A stretch of 64,000 nucleotides of DNA from Zygosaccharomyces rouxii (lineage: Eukaryota; Ascomycota; Saccharomycetes; Saccharomycetales; Saccharomycetaceae), in the NCBI RefSeq assembly GCF_000026365.1, contig NC_012996.1, positions 1,798,001 to 1,862,000 on the forward strand, in the 5' to 3' direction. The first letter of the stretch is position 1; each line of letters starts with the position of its first letter. Shown here in pieces: positions 31,105 through 40,938 of this stretch. Made by a program: the position numbers and the translations under genes. Below the pieces are notes generated by a model. The model saw only the letters and a program-made list of their open reading frames with translations, had not been told where the DNA came from and ran no database searches.

Positions 31105-31188
31105 CCACAGTTGAAGTGAAAAGTCAGATGGTCTTTGAATATATGTGATATTTTATCAGTGATACTTCACGTGCGTGACTACTGTGGC
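31105..31188. promoter_or_regulatory. Cbf1 and Met31/Met32 sites upstream of MET17
   Basis: TCACGTG at 31167-31173 (Cbf1 core), ACTGTGGC at 31181-31188 and CCACAGTT at 31105-31112 (Met31/32 core AACTGTGG on the minus strand). The Cbf1 plus Met31/32 pairing is the signature of sulfur-assimilation genes driven by Met4. Confidence 0.8.
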
Positions 31189-31228
31189 GTTCTTTTGGTA
31201 AGTGTGTTGAAAATGAAAAAATAAAAAA

Positions 31229-31332
31229 TGAGAGCTATGGGATTCGAACCCATGCATCCGTAGATATCAGAGATTTCGGTCTTTAGGTAGTAAACCTAAA
31301 TCTGACGCCTTAAACCACTCGGCCAAACTCTC
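31229..31332 (-). tRNA. tRNA-Leu(UAG) with 22-base intron, copy 1
   Basis: Minus strand, 104 bases in the gene and 82 after removing an intron at 31273-31294. Class II tRNA with a long variable arm. D-arm GGCCGAGTGGTTTAAGGC, anticodon loop TTTAGG-C, anticodon TAG, T-arm GGGTTCGAATCCC. The intron starts one base 3' of the anticodon, the canonical site, and contains CCTAAA, complementary to the anticodon region TTTAGG. The Pol III terminator is the T run downstream (plus strand 31221-31228, A-rich). In the S. cerevisiae tRNA-Leu(UAG) that I recall, there is no intron. Confidence 0.9.
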
Positions 31333-31751
31333 ATAGAAACTGTTGTGATAGAAAAGATTCAGAAGGGGGCACATAATTGTAAGATGTTCATGCGTTGTAG
31401 AAGCCATCTCTGCTAGCCAATGGCGTCCTTCTTAGTTAGCGGTTATATATGGGTGCAGGGCGATATTCACAATCCGTATTTCATTTTAGTTCGGAATGGC
31501 TGTATGGTGTAGTGTATTATGGTACATTTATGGTTATGTTTGTCTTGTAGGTTGAGTAAGTGTGACTAGATGTATCTTTTCAAGAGCGAAACGTTAAACA
31601 TGAAAACGAGGTCCCTATGTAAACAGCGGTTCTCGGGCTAACGTAGATATAAGTCACAGAGAACATTTTAATTGAGACTGCTGATGCTACAGCATTGGTC
31701 AGTCTACGTTTTAATAATTATTTGGAAATATGAATCTTTAAAAAAAAATAA
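31333..31751. other. Spacer between the two tRNA-Leu genes
   Basis: 419 bases, no protein frame. It contains an inverted repeat AACGTAGA (31640-31647) / TCTACGTT (31703-31710) enclosing a nested hairpin AGACTG...ATGC TACA GCAT...CAGTCT (31675-31705). No LTR of a known family is recognised. Confidence 0.45.
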
Positions 31752-31855
31752 TGAGAGCTAAGGGATTCGAACCCTTGCATCCGTAGATATCAGAGAACTC
31801 CGGTTTCTAGGTAGTAAACCTAAATCTGACGCCTTAACCACTCGGCCAAACTCTC
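31752..31855 (-). tRNA. tRNA-Leu(UAG) with 23-base intron, copy 2
   Basis: Minus strand, 104 bases with an intron at 31796-31818 placed as in copy 1. Exons are nearly identical to copy 1, but the D-loop is one T shorter (GTGGTTAAGG versus GTGGTTTAAGG) and the T-stem reads AAGGG/CCCTT instead of ATGGG/CCCAT. The intron also differs in its second half. A/T-rich terminator sequence follows at 31740-31749. Confidence 0.9.
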
Positions 31856-31994
31856 TGTTTAAAGTCCGATTTCAATAGATTTGTATAAGCGTACCAATCA
31901 AAACTGCAAGGTCAAATGAAAAGACACATACCGATCTACTTGGGACAAAGTAATTTAGTAAAATAGTCCATTACATCTACTAATATTAAATAAA

Positions 31995-32990
31995 CTATGT
32001 AGAAATTCTTGAATTAGCCCAAATTTCCTCTAAACCCTTCTTAAAAATATCAACATTGTAATCAGCAACAGTCAAACAACTCTCCATATCAGATCCGTTA
32101 GGTCTAATCACAGCAACTAAAGCTAATCCACGAATCATCTGTCTTAAATAAAGTATCACACCATTACCCAATTGTGACACATTTTTCAGTTCACGAGGAC
32201 GTGCTTGAATGGCTTTACCGTTCCTATCCACTTGCTGTGAACTTTTGTACAAATCAAAAAGATCAATGGTAACGTCAACAAACTCTGCACAAACTTCATA
32301 CATTTGAATATCCACGGGACTAGAATCTGTGGAAACATAAATTTTGGAATTGATATCAAATAGAAACGCCTTTTCAATCTTGGAATGCTGAATCAAGTTA
32401 TCTAACATATTCTCCAAAAATGATAACTCTGGTATTAATTTTTGAACAATTCTAGAGAATGCCTCGTAAATGGAGTGGTCGAAAATGGATGTCAGATAAA
32501 ATGATACTTGTACACCATCTAATCCTAATTCAAGTAACTCTTCACCTGTGCGTTGCATTATATCACGTTGTGCATCAATTTTGAAATCTTCACTCAACCC
32601 ATCGACTTTATGGATCAAGACTTCAATGTTTATGGTAGGGTTAACTTTGTACGCATATTCTATAATCATCGCTAGATTGGTGATTGCATTCATATATTCA
32701 TCTTGAGAATCAATAACGTAAACTAATCCACCAACACTTTTGAAAAGTCTCTCAGAATCATAGCTTGGTTCAAAATAATTCAATTGACCTGGTAACTCCA
32801 TGACTGCTAAATCAATCAGCGTAGAAAAATGTTCCATGGTGGGGTTCGATGTTGACTCCAAGTAAAGTGTGTCTAAGGGTTGCATATTATGGAAAAGAAC
32901 TTTACAAATGGAAGATTTACCACCTCTTCTCAATCCAAGCAAAAGGATCATTGCCTTGGATTCATCCTTATCAGTAGTGTTACCATTCAT
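31995..32990 (-). CDS. GTR2: Rag-family GTPase Gtr2 (EGO complex, TORC1 signalling)
   Basis: 331 residues from the first ATG of the frame at 32990 (the open frame upstream has no ATG). The G1 loop is GLRRGGKSS. The following region, KVLFHNMQPLDTLYLESTS, is nearly identical to yeast Gtr2, as is the roadblock-like C-terminal half ending in VADYNVDIFKKGLEEIWA. Gtr2 pairs with Gtr1 on the vacuole membrane and signals amino-acid sufficiency to TORC1. Diverges from TYW3 with only 183 bases between starts. In S. cerevisiae GTR2 sits next to TIF4631 on chromosome VII; here it shares a block with genes of the sister segment. Confidence 0.97.
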   Translation of the reverse strand: MNGNTTDKDESKAMILLLGLRRGGKSSICKVLFHNMQPLDTLYLESTSNPTMEHFSTLIDLAVMELPGQLNYFEPSYDSERLFKSVGGLVYVIDSQDEYMNAITNLAMIIEYAYKVNPTINIEVLIHKVDGLSEDFKIDAQRDIMQRTGEELLELGLDGVQVSFYLTSIFDHSIYEAFSRIVQKLIPELSFLENMLDNLIQHSKIEKAFLFDINSKIYVSTDSSPVDIQMYEVCAEFVDVTIDLFDLYKSSQQVDRNGKAIQARPRELKNVSQLGNGVILYLRQMIRGLALVAVIRPNGSDMESCLTVADYNVDIFKKGLEEIWANSRIST

Positions 32991-33173
32991 CTTGTCATTA
33001 ATCCTCTTGGGAATTCCTCTTGGTGCTTTTTCTGTGGCAGTGAAGGGAAGGTTGTAGCCCTTTAACAAGAACTTTTTTCAATCGATTTCTAATGTGCTTA
33101 GACAAAAGTTGAAGTATAAAAGGTTTCTCAAGGCAATTGAAGTGGTAGAAACCTGCTAAAGAATCACTTCAAG

Positions 33174-33851
33174 ATGGTTCGCCAAAATCCGTTTGATCAG
33201 AAGAAAGCATCCATACTCACTGGTATTGACTCTGAGAAGCCAGACTTATCACCAAAAGGAGACATCGATGTACTTTGCATACCGATAATAGACCTCATTA
33301 ATTCTCACCAAGACATGGTGACGACTTCATCATGCTCAGGAAGAGTAAGCGTGTTTGTAGAGGGAACTAAATTTCATAAAGGTAAAATTAAGACTGGTGG
33401 TAAAGGTGAAGGTGGTAGATGGTTATTTGTTACACATAATTACCAAGATGTGCCCAATTGGATGGATAAGATTGATCTAAATAATACTAAGGTGATGGAA
33501 GCCGCCACTGGTTCTTTGAATGAGGATACGAGGCTCGTTTTGTACAAATTCGAACCATTTATACTTCATGTCAAATGCAGAGATTTCAATACTGCGTCCA
33601 AATTGTACAACACCGCCATGGCATGTGGGTTTAGAGAAAGCGGTATAGGATCAAACAATTTAGTTGCACTTAGAATTAATATTAAGCTAGACACACCGAT
33701 AGGATACTACGATCAAGAGACCGATGCGATTAAGTTGTATGTGTCTAAACAATACGTCAAAATACTAGATGATTTGAGCTTATCCAAATTTCAAGATAAT
33801 ACACGGAAGATGGAGGCCTTACACGATAGGATAAAAAATGAACTGTTCTAA
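33174..33851 (+). CDS. TYW3: Wybutosine-synthesis tRNA methyltransferase Tyw3
   Basis: 225 residues. The Tyw3 family core is clear: FDQKKASILTGIDSEKPDLSP, then a short SSCSGRVSVFVEG block and GGKGEGGRWLFVTH. It methylates the N-4 position of the wybutosine precursor at position 37 of tRNA-Phe. The S. cerevisiae protein has a longer C-terminus (273), so this one is shorter at that end. In S. cerevisiae TYW3 is followed by TIF4632, RPT6 and ALG13, the same order as here. Confidence 0.92.
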   Translation: MVRQNPFDQKKASILTGIDSEKPDLSPKGDIDVLCIPIIDLINSHQDMVTTSSCSGRVSVFVEGTKFHKGKIKTGGKGEGGRWLFVTHNYQDVPNWMDKIDLNNTKVMEAATGSLNEDTRLVLYKFEPFILHVKCRDFNTASKLYNTAMACGFRESGIGSNNLVALRINIKLDTPIGYYDQETDAIKLYVSKQYVKILDDLSLSKFQDNTRKMEALHDRIKNELF

Positions 33852-34037
33852 TATTATTATACAACGCAAGTACTACATAAAAACCAGCTGTGAAGTTATC
33901 GTAATAAGGACATGTAGATAAATAACAATGTACAGATATATTTTGGAAGAAAACAAATAGTAACACTCATAAAAATATGAGTCTATTAGTAACACATTAG
34001 AGAGTGAGAATTAAAAGTCAAATGCAAACTTTCATGC

Positions 34038-37000
34038 TTATTCTTCGTCCTCATTGGAATCCATCAGGGCACTGAACATGTTAGTTGCGGATTTTTCAGG
34101 TTTGCGTGGTTCTTCCTTTTGAGAGGATTTTTGTGGATGTCTCAAAGATGCGGATCTAGTAGAAATGAAACTATCCTTTGACATAGATGGATTCTCCCTT
34201 CTTGAGGAAGATCTACCACCCATAGAGTTGTTCACACGTCTAGAATTAGATCTTGAGTTGTTATTCTTCATTAGACGTTCCTTCTCTTCTTCGTGGATCT
34301 GTTGAATAGTCTTTGGACCATCCTGCTTCTTGTTGCTGTCCCAATTCTTATCTTCTCTCAATTCTCTGATATCAATCAATTTGAACTTCATTCTACTAGA
34401 AATCTTAGACTCATCAATGATATCTTGCAAGGTAGCAAACAAGCTATCCAGTAGAGCAGAACCTTCCAATGTAGCTTGACCAGCACTGAAACTGTCAGTT
34501 TCGAATTGTTCACCCACAGTGTTCAACAATTCTACCACAGATTCTAAAGTTTCCTCACTTGGTGCATTGTTTAGATCCTTCATTAGTCTACGGAAACATT
34601 CAAACATCATCTTACCTGTCAATAAGTTCAAACGGTACAAGAAACCAATGAAACGCACCAAACCAAGACCTCTTCTCTTGGCAGCGGCCAATTTGTAATA
34701 TTCGTCAGACATCATTTCAGGTTCTAAAGGTGAACCGTCTTCCTTCGTAGGTAATTTATCAGTCCAACCTTTCTCGAATTCTTCATGACATCTTGCAACC
34801 AAATAGTGTAAGACCAATTTTGGACCTGTCTTACCTTCATTAGTTTCATCTGCAATCTCTGGATTCAATTCCTTAACAACCTTACCACACAATTGTGCAT
34901 ACATAGATGACCAGTGAGGTTCATCACATGCCTTATGGAAAACCTGTTCAATGACAACCTTCAGAGTTTCACCTTGCTTTTCCCACTTAGATTGATCGGC
35001 AATTTGTAAAATTTGAGATGAAATTTGGTCAAACATTTCTAATGTCAATTTGTTCAATAATGACTTCATCTTTCTTTCAGCATCTTCCTTTTCAAGTAGT
35101 TCAGTAACTCCATCAGGTGCCAATTTCTTTTCAGCGGCTTTCTTCAATTTAGACTTTGGAACCCATCTATTAGCACTAGGAATCAATGGTTTAACTTCTT
35201 CCTTTGCTTTCTCATCTTCCTTTCTTTGTTCCTCGGCTTCCCTTTCAGAAGTCCTTTCTCTGTCTCTTCTAGAAGTGTAAGGTCTGTTAGACTTTCTGTC
35301 ATCCATCATTCTCTTAGACTTCTTCTTAGATGAACTTCTGGAGTTAGATCTGCCTTCCATGTTTCTCAAAGAAGCACTCTTTCTGAAATCACCACCACGA
35401 CCACCGGGTCCACCTCCGAAGCCACCAGCATCTCTTGGTTTACCCAATTTCATCATGGCAGGTGTTATGACAATCTTAGAAATTGATTGTTGCACCCATT
35501 CTTCATCAGGCTTAGCTCTGACCTTATCCTTAAATTGGAGTAGGAAAGTAGGGCCATAGGTGTATTTTCTCTTGATACTCTTGTATTTAGGATCTGGACG
35601 CTCCACATTTTCAGGATATTCAAAAGAGTAAACGTCCTCGATAGGATCGGCAGTTTTTAGCCTTTCCAATAACTGTGACATGGTACCCACAGTAGAATCG
35701 TCAGCACCACTCTCTTCATTTTCAGCAGCATCAGGAGCAGCCGTACCAGCAGTAGATGGTGTGGCCTCTTCTGCAGCAGCGCTACCGGCTGGCGCTGAGT
35801 TAACATCTTCACCAGCAAGGTTTTCAGATGATGGCTCTGGGGCAGCACCAGCTGGAGGATTAACGGACGGCTGTGTAGTTTCTTGCTCTTCAGGTGCTGG
35901 TGCCTCTTGAGTCTGCTCTTCCTGAGTTTCCTCAGCTTTTTGTTGTGGTTGTTCTTCAGTCTTTTGCACTTGTTCAGCTGGTTGTTCCACTGGTTGTTCC
36001 GGTTTCTCACTCTCAGCTTTAGCAGCGGCCTCCTGTGCCTTTTGTTGTTTTATCACAGCAAGTTTTGCAGCATATGTACCACTTTTAGGTTGTTGAGCTG
36101 GTACTTCTTGTTGTTGCTGTTGTTCTTGTTCACTGGAGCTAGGAACAGTGGCTGCAGCAGCATCGGATCCATTATCAGTGGACGAAGCAGGAGTAACAGG
36201 AGATGAAGGTGCAGGTGCAGGTACAGGTGCAGCAGAGGAAGCGGAAGTCGCGGTATCTTTAGGTGGTTCCTCTGCCTCCTTAGAAGTTTCCTTTGCGGGC
36301 TTGTCCTCAGAAGACACTTGAGGAGCAGGAGCAGGAGCAGGAGCGGGTGCGGGAGCAGGCTGTTTAGCCCTATTCTCTTCTTCTTGTTTCTTCAAAGCTT
36401 CTTCTTGTTTCTTCAAAGCCTCTTCCTGCTTCTTCCTCTCCATAGCTTGTTTACGAAGTTTAATCTGTTCTAAAAATTCTCTTTTAGTCTTCTCTGCGTC
36501 TTCTTTACTAGCATCTTTCTCTTGGGATGGATTTTCATCTTTCTTCCCAGCCGGTTGTGGCGTGCTATCTGATGAATTAGATGGCTCTCCCTTATTATTA
36601 CTGGCATCATTATCATTATCATTACTATTACTGGCAGCAGTGTTGTTACTACTATTGTTTGGTGGTGTTGTAATACCTGATTGTTGATTGTGAAGGGCAC
36701 TCAAATCCAAATGTTGACCAGTCTTAGTTGTAATTTCTATCTTCTTAGGTTGAGGTGTAGAAGCACCAGAGACTGAAGAAGTGGGTGAACTTGAAGAAGA
36801 TACATCTGTTGAAGGGCCACCAGGAGCTGGACTAGAACCAGCAGCAGCGGCAGCGGCAGCATCAGCTGTAGGTACTAATTGTGGTGGAACGTAATAGATT
36901 GGAGGACTGTTGTAATAACCTGGCCATTGCATATTCATTGCTGTAGCGGCAGCAGAAGGATTCATGGAACCTCTGTGAGATTTATAACCACCGTTATAGT

Positions 37001-37316
37001 TTCTATTGCCATTTCCTACACCATTATTGTATCTGTTGTATTGACCTGAATTGTTGGAATAAGAATTATATTTACTGGATCCATATCTTCCACCTCTTTG
37101 CTGGCCTTGTCTATTATTGTTGTGATGTCCATTTCTACCACCTCGTTGTGAATAGTTATTATTCCCACCATGGTAATGATATGGATGTGATTGGTGATGT
37201 TGCTGCTGATGTTGTGGTGGCGGAGTCTGTTCAAAGCCAGTTCCAGATTGCTGCTGTTGCTGCTGTTGATCAGGAACCGATGCTTGAGAAGACTGCGATT
37301 TCAATTCATCAGACAT
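34038..37316 (-). CDS. TIF4631: Translation initiation factor eIF4G
   Basis: 1092 residues, longer than both S. cerevisiae paralogues (952 and 914); the extra length is in the low-complexity N-terminal half. N-terminus: glutamine/asparagine/RGG-rich RNA-binding and Pab1-interaction area, then long A/P/Q/E-rich repeats including KKQEEAL repeats. The eIF4E-binding motif YGPTFLL (YxxxxL-phi) is near residue 585. The MIF4G HEAT domain that binds eIF4A is about 750-975, followed by an RS-rich RNA-binding tail. Single pre-duplication copy, so TIF4631 and TIF4632 are equally valid names. GTR2 nearby matches the TIF4631 context, TYW3/RPT6 the TIF4632 context. Confidence 0.95.
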   Translation of the reverse strand: MSDELKSQSSQASVPDQQQQQQQSGTGFEQTPPPQHQQQHHQSHPYHYHGGNNNYSQRGGRNGHHNNNRQGQQRGGRYGSSKYNSYSNNSGQYNRYNNGVGNGNRNYNGGYKSHRGSMNPSAAATAMNMQWPGYYNSPPIYYVPPQLVPTADAAAAAAAGSSPAPGGPSTDVSSSSSPTSSVSGASTPQPKKIEITTKTGQHLDLSALHNQQSGITTPPNNSSNNTAASNSNDNDNDASNNKGEPSNSSDSTPQPAGKKDENPSQEKDASKEDAEKTKREFLEQIKLRKQAMERKKQEEALKKQEEALKKQEEENRAKQPAPAPAPAPAPAPQVSSEDKPAKETSKEAEEPPKDTATSASSAAPVPAPAPSSPVTPASSTDNGSDAAAATVPSSSEQEQQQQQEVPAQQPKSGTYAAKLAVIKQQKAQEAAAKAESEKPEQPVEQPAEQVQKTEEQPQQKAEETQEEQTQEAPAPEEQETTQPSVNPPAGAAPEPSSENLAGEDVNSAPAGSAAAEEATPSTAGTAAPDAAENEESGADDSTVGTMSQLLERLKTADPIEDVYSFEYPENVERPDPKYKSIKRKYTYGPTFLLQFKDKVRAKPDEEWVQQSISKIVITPAMMKLGKPRDAGGFGGGPGGRGGDFRKSASLRNMEGRSNSRSSSKKKSKRMMDDRKSNRPYTSRRDRERTSEREAEEQRKEDEKAKEEVKPLIPSANRWVPKSKLKKAAEKKLAPDGVTELLEKEDAERKMKSLLNKLTLEMFDQISSQILQIADQSKWEKQGETLKVVIEQVFHKACDEPHWSSMYAQLCGKVVKELNPEIADETNEGKTGPKLVLHYLVARCHEEFEKGWTDKLPTKEDGSPLEPEMMSDEYYKLAAAKRRGLGLVRFIGFLYRLNLLTGKMMFECFRRLMKDLNNAPSEETLESVVELLNTVGEQFETDSFSAGQATLEGSALLDSLFATLQDIIDESKISSRMKFKLIDIRELREDKNWDSNKKQDGPKTIQQIHEEEKERLMKNNNSRSNSRRVNNSMGGRSSSRRENPSMSKDSFISTRSASLRHPQKSSQKEEPRKPEKSATNMFSALMDSNEDEE

Positions 37317-37776
37317 GATTGATGGTCTTCTATCAATTCAAAATGCAAAAATAAAAAAAAAATTAAAGAACGTAACGTCAATTTAATTCCTTAGTACTAT
37401 TCTCCTGGAAAATAACCTACTATTCTCTGAGTGTTCTTCCTGCTTAGAATCAAATCAATCCTTTAATGATTTCGGGATTAAAAGTTTCTTTTGCAGAAGG
37501 AATGGAAAGAATTAAAGAGATAAAATTGAGGTCTTTGAATTCAGATAAGGAATAACTGTAACCTTTGAATCCCCTGTAGACCTTCTTTTAATTGGTTCAA
37601 GTCTCCTTGTTAATAGTGGTCCAAACCTTTTAGGATTTAAAGAGATGTGATGATATTTTTTTTTTTGATACTAGGGAAAGAATCGAAAAATTTTTCAAAG
37701 GCGACGCACAAAAATTTTCTTCGTATGTCATGATGATAATAACGATCGTATTACAATATTGAAATGATATATATGA
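37317..37776. other. eIF4G promoter / RPT6 3' region
   Basis: 460 bases. GAAAAATTTTTC at 37685-37696 is an RRPE-like palindrome, common upstream of translation and ribosome-biogenesis genes. A T run at 37659-37669 and an A run near the eIF4G start are also present. No gene is visible. Confidence 0.55.
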
Positions 37777-38994
37777 TTATTTGAATAATTTGGCAGATGA
37801 GATGGCGGTTTCTTGGTTTCTATTCATTACCTTACCGACAGCTAATTCCAGATCTTCTTGTGTAACGTGTATTCTTCTCTCTCTCAAGGCGTACATCCCC
37901 GCTTCAGTACAGACACCCTTAACATCAGCACCTGAACAACCGTTCATCTTCTCTGCAATTTTCCTCAAGTTGATACCACGAGTTAAGTTCATCTTACGAG
38001 AATGGATTCTTAAAATTTCCGTCCTTGCCGCAACTGTTGGAGGTGGGAATTCGATCTTTCTGTCAATTCTACCTGGTCTTAACAATGCAGGATCAAGGAT
38101 ATCTAATCTATTTGTTGCCATAACGATCTTAATGTTTTTGGAAGTCTCAAACCCGTCCAGCTGGTTGAGCAATTCTAACATAGTTCTTTGCACTTCAGAA
38201 TCACCACCACCTGAGCCTTCCACACGACTTGAACCGATAGAATCAATTTCATCCATAAAGATAATTGATGGTGCATTTTCTCTTGCCATAACGAATAATT
38301 CACGAACCATACGTGAACCTTCACCAATGTATTTTTGTACTAATTCTGCACCACTGACTCTGATAAATTTACAATCGGTATGATGTGCGACTGCTCTTGC
38401 CAAAAGGGTCTTACCAGTACCTGGTGGGCCATAAAGAATTACACCCTTAGGTTGTGTAATACCCAAGCTTTCAAACAACTCTGGATGTTTCACAGGCAAC
38501 TCAATGACTTCTTTAATTTCTTTAATCTGTTTAGTTAACCCACCGAGCATATCATAAGTTGAATCAGGTACCTTTTCCACCATCATTAATGAAACCAGAG
38601 GATCTGCCTTATTTTCTAAAATTTTGTGTAAAGTATAAGAATCACTCTTCAGACATACCCTTTGTGATGGTTTCAAATCCTTTATATTAATATCTTTTGA
38701 GATGTCCACAATGTATTTACCCTCTGGTTGAACTTTAACCAAAACTTTCTTATCACTGACAACTTTTATCACTTCTCCCACGTAGGAGCCTGGTTCTTGC
38801 AATAGACGTAATTCATCCTTAATGAAACGTACTTTATCATTCAGAGCATTCCTCTGAGCTTCCAAACGACGTAAATTCTCAGTCTTTGCCCGTATGTTTA
38901 TTTCAGTTTCCTGAATCTTTTGCTCAAAATAGGGCTTTATACCACTTTCATAAGTGTTCATAGACACATTGGAATTCTTAACAACGGCTGCCAT
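37777..38994 (-). CDS. RPT6: 26S proteasome regulatory ATPase Rpt6
   Basis: 405 residues, the same length as S. cerevisiae Rpt6. N-terminal coiled coil (about 25-65), OB-fold, then AAA domain with Walker A GPPGTGKT (about 187-194), Walker [10 protein letters not shown] and the second region of homology [22 protein letters not shown]. The C-terminus SSAKLFK fits Rpt6, which has no HbYX tail. It unfolds ubiquitinated substrates in the base of the 19S particle. An Rpn4 (PACE) site lies 60 bases upstream. Confidence 0.98.
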   Translation of the reverse strand: MAAVVKNSNVSMNTYESGIKPYFEQKIQETEINIRAKTENLRRLEAQRNALNDKVRFIKDELRLLQEPGSYVGEVIKVVSDKKVLVKVQPEGKYIVDISKDINIKDLKPSQRVCLKSDSYTLHKILENKADPLVSLMMVEKVPDSTYDMLGGLTKQIKEIKEVIELPVKHPELFESLGITQPKGVILYGPPGTGKTLLARAVAHHTDCKFIRVSGAELVQKYIGEGSRMVRELFVMARENAPSIIFMDEIDSIGSSRVEGSGGGDSEVQRTMLELLNQLDGFETSKNIKIVMATNRLDILDPALLRPGRIDRKIEFPPPTVAARTEILRIHSRKMNLTRGINLRKIAEKMNGCSGADVKGVCTEAGMYALRERRIHVTQEDLELAVGKVMNRNQETAISSAKLFK

Positions 38995-39053
38995 GCTTAA
39001 CCAGGACCTTTTATGCTTTCCATTAAGTAGTGATCAACCATTTAACTTACAGG

Positions 39054-39062
39054 TTTGCCACC
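39054..39062. promoter_or_regulatory. PACE element (Rpn4 site) for RPT6
   Basis: TTTGCCACC is the exact reverse complement of the PACE consensus GGTGGCAAA, in the 173-base divergent region between RPT6 and ALG13. Rpn4 drives proteasome genes through this site, so RPT6 is the likely target. Confidence 0.85.
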
Positions 39063-39167
39063 CTTTTAAGATTTCAACATGGATTCTGAAATCACGATAT
39101 ACGTCGAATTTTCTATACTATTTAACTGTATAAACCCTTCAATATTGGTGAATAAAATACCCTAAGA

Positions 39168-39770
39168 ATGCCTATAAAGACCATTTTCGTCACCTGTGGT
39201 GCTACTGTCCCATTTCCTCAATTGGTAGAGGCTGTACTGTCTCCCAGAATCGTTGAAGAATTGCTAAATCTTGGATTTAAGAGGATCATTGTACAGTTTG
39301 GTAGAAATTACCGAGAATCATTTACCCAGTCAATAAACGTTGACCAATCATTACCACCATCGCAAACATATTTGGGGTTTAATGGCGATCCCGTCCACGG
39401 TTTTTCCCAAGGTTCTTCAGGGAAACTGGAAATCATAGGATTCGAATACTCTACGAGAATTCAAGATGTAATTCAAGAGAATGCTGATTTGGTCATCTCT
39501 CATGCTGGTACTGGATCTATCTTAGATTCATTGAGATTGGGAAAACCCTTGATAGTCTGTGTCAATGACACGTTGATGGATAATCATCAACAAGAAATTG
39601 CTGATCAATTTGCATCATCAAACCACCTATGGGCATGTTTACCGAGAGTAGACGACGTCGTCCAATGTCTCAGAAGATCACAAACTGAAAGAACAGAACC
39701 GTTTCCATCTGCATACAACAGAAATTTTGAAAAAGCATTGGAAGATTTAGCGTACGGAACATCTAACTAA
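39168..39770 (+). CDS. ALG13: UDP-GlcNAc transferase catalytic subunit Alg13
   Basis: 200 residues (S. cerevisiae 202). Starts MPIKTIFVTCGATVPFPQLV, the conserved start of a GT28-type C-terminal half, and has VISHAGTGSILDSLRLGKPLIV, the nucleotide-sugar-binding block. Alg13 joins the membrane protein Alg14 on the cytosolic face of the ER to add the second GlcNAc to dolichol-PP-GlcNAc in N-glycan assembly. RPT6-ALG13 adjacency is as in S. cerevisiae. Confidence 0.96.
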   Translation: MPIKTIFVTCGATVPFPQLVEAVLSPRIVEELLNLGFKRIIVQFGRNYRESFTQSINVDQSLPPSQTYLGFNGDPVHGFSQGSSGKLEIIGFEYSTRIQDVIQENADLVISHAGTGSILDSLRLGKPLIVCVNDTLMDNHQQEIADQFASSNHLWACLPRVDDVVQCLRRSQTERTEPFPSAYNRNFEKALEDLAYGTSN

Positions 39771-39876
39771 TATCTTTGAACAGAAAAGAAAGGCGGTTAG
39801 TCTATATTACTATAAAAAAAAAATATGCCCAGCATAGATCCTACAAACTTCTTTAACTGCATGTATGTGATGCGTT

Positions 39877-40464
39877 TCAATCCAGTGAAATAACTTCAAT
39901 TTTGCGAACTTGATCCTCTGGTTCGACAGCTGCTAATTTTGGGATATTCAAATGCAGAATACCGTTCAAATATTTGGCTCTGATATTATCAGCATCCACA
40001 CCCGGCTTCTCTGGAAACAAGATTTCCCGCTTAAATCTGCCAGAAGCACTCTCTTGAATTCTAATTTTGCTTCCAGCTGCTCCATCATGACTAGATGGTA
40101 TTTCACCGGAGATTACGACCCTATTCCTCTTTTCATCATGATACTCCACCTCAATGCTCTCTTTATCCTTGACGCCAGGTATAATAACGTTTAATTCATA
40201 ACTTGTATCACTTTCCCACAGATCAACTGGAGGCACCAAATCCGTTTTTTCGGATTTTGCTCGTACCGATGACTGTCCATCTGATATGTGAACACTAGAC
40301 TCCTTCCGATTGAGTTCAGTTGAGCAATTCGGCTTATCGTGGTTTGTCATATGGTGTTTGCGCTGGTAGAATTGATATCCCGCATTATCAAGAAATTTAT
40401 GCAAATTATTAACTTCGGCGCCAATAACATCGAACATTAAGAATGGAGGAATGTGGTAATACAT
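39877..40464 (-). CDS. Small heat-shock protein, Hsp26-like (alpha-crystallin domain)
   Basis: 195 residues. The alpha-crystallin domain spans about 90-190: PPVDLWESDTSYELNVIIPG, then EVEYHDEKRNRVVISGEIPSS, then the FKREILFPEKPGVDADNIRA stretch and NGILHLNIPK, all parallel to yeast Hsp26. The N-terminal arm is diverged. It would be an ATP-independent chaperone that forms large oligomers. S. cerevisiae Hsp26 is 214 residues, and HSP26 is not beside ALG13 there. This may be a paralogue or a relocated copy, so I leave the symbol blank. Heat-shock elements upstream support stress induction. Confidence 0.88.
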   Translation of the reverse strand: MYYHIPPFLMFDVIGAEVNNLHKFLDNAGYQFYQRKHHMTNHDKPNCSTELNRKESSVHISDGQSSVRAKSEKTDLVPPVDLWESDTSYELNVIIPGVKDKESIEVEYHDEKRNRVVISGEIPSSHDGAAGSKIRIQESASGRFKREILFPEKPGVDADNIRAKYLNGILHLNIPKLAAVEPEDQVRKIEVISLD

Positions 40465-40621
40465 GGTAATTAGGGTGGTTATATTGCTTTATTTTATTTT
40501 TTCACCTTGGGATGAGAATAATGGTGTTCCACAACTGATATTAAGTGGCTTTATATAACGAAATCCAGGATATCTGGATAATGAATCTAGTATATTCTAG
40601 TACATTATGAATCTCTTTTCA

Positions 40622-40716
40622 AGAATATTCTAACAATATCTTTGATAGCGATGCCCAGATCCAGGAACCATGGAATATTCTAGATGAACAAAAATGTTGG
40701 GTCACTTCTAGAGAAA
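40622..40716. promoter_or_regulatory. Heat-shock elements upstream of the small heat-shock gene
   Basis: GAATATTC at 40623-40630, GAATATTCTAGA at 40673-40684 and TTCTAGAGAA near 40707-40716 are alternating nGAAn/nTTCn units, the Hsf1 binding pattern. They lie about 160-250 bases upstream of the start codon at 40464. Confidence 0.75.
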
Positions 40717-40938
40717 ATATAATTGAGAAAACGTTCCAGCACTCATTGCTGAACAAATAGGTTCGCACATATACTTTTTCACTTACTTCCCCGGCAATAC
40801 CAACCGATACATGTTCTACTTACCGAGCTTTCAGATCACATGATACATAGAACTCCGAGGAACGTAAATCACTTCCCCACAATGTTTTCCCTTGGCGAGG
40901 TTTCCTTAGATTATACATGCAATCACAATACACAATAT

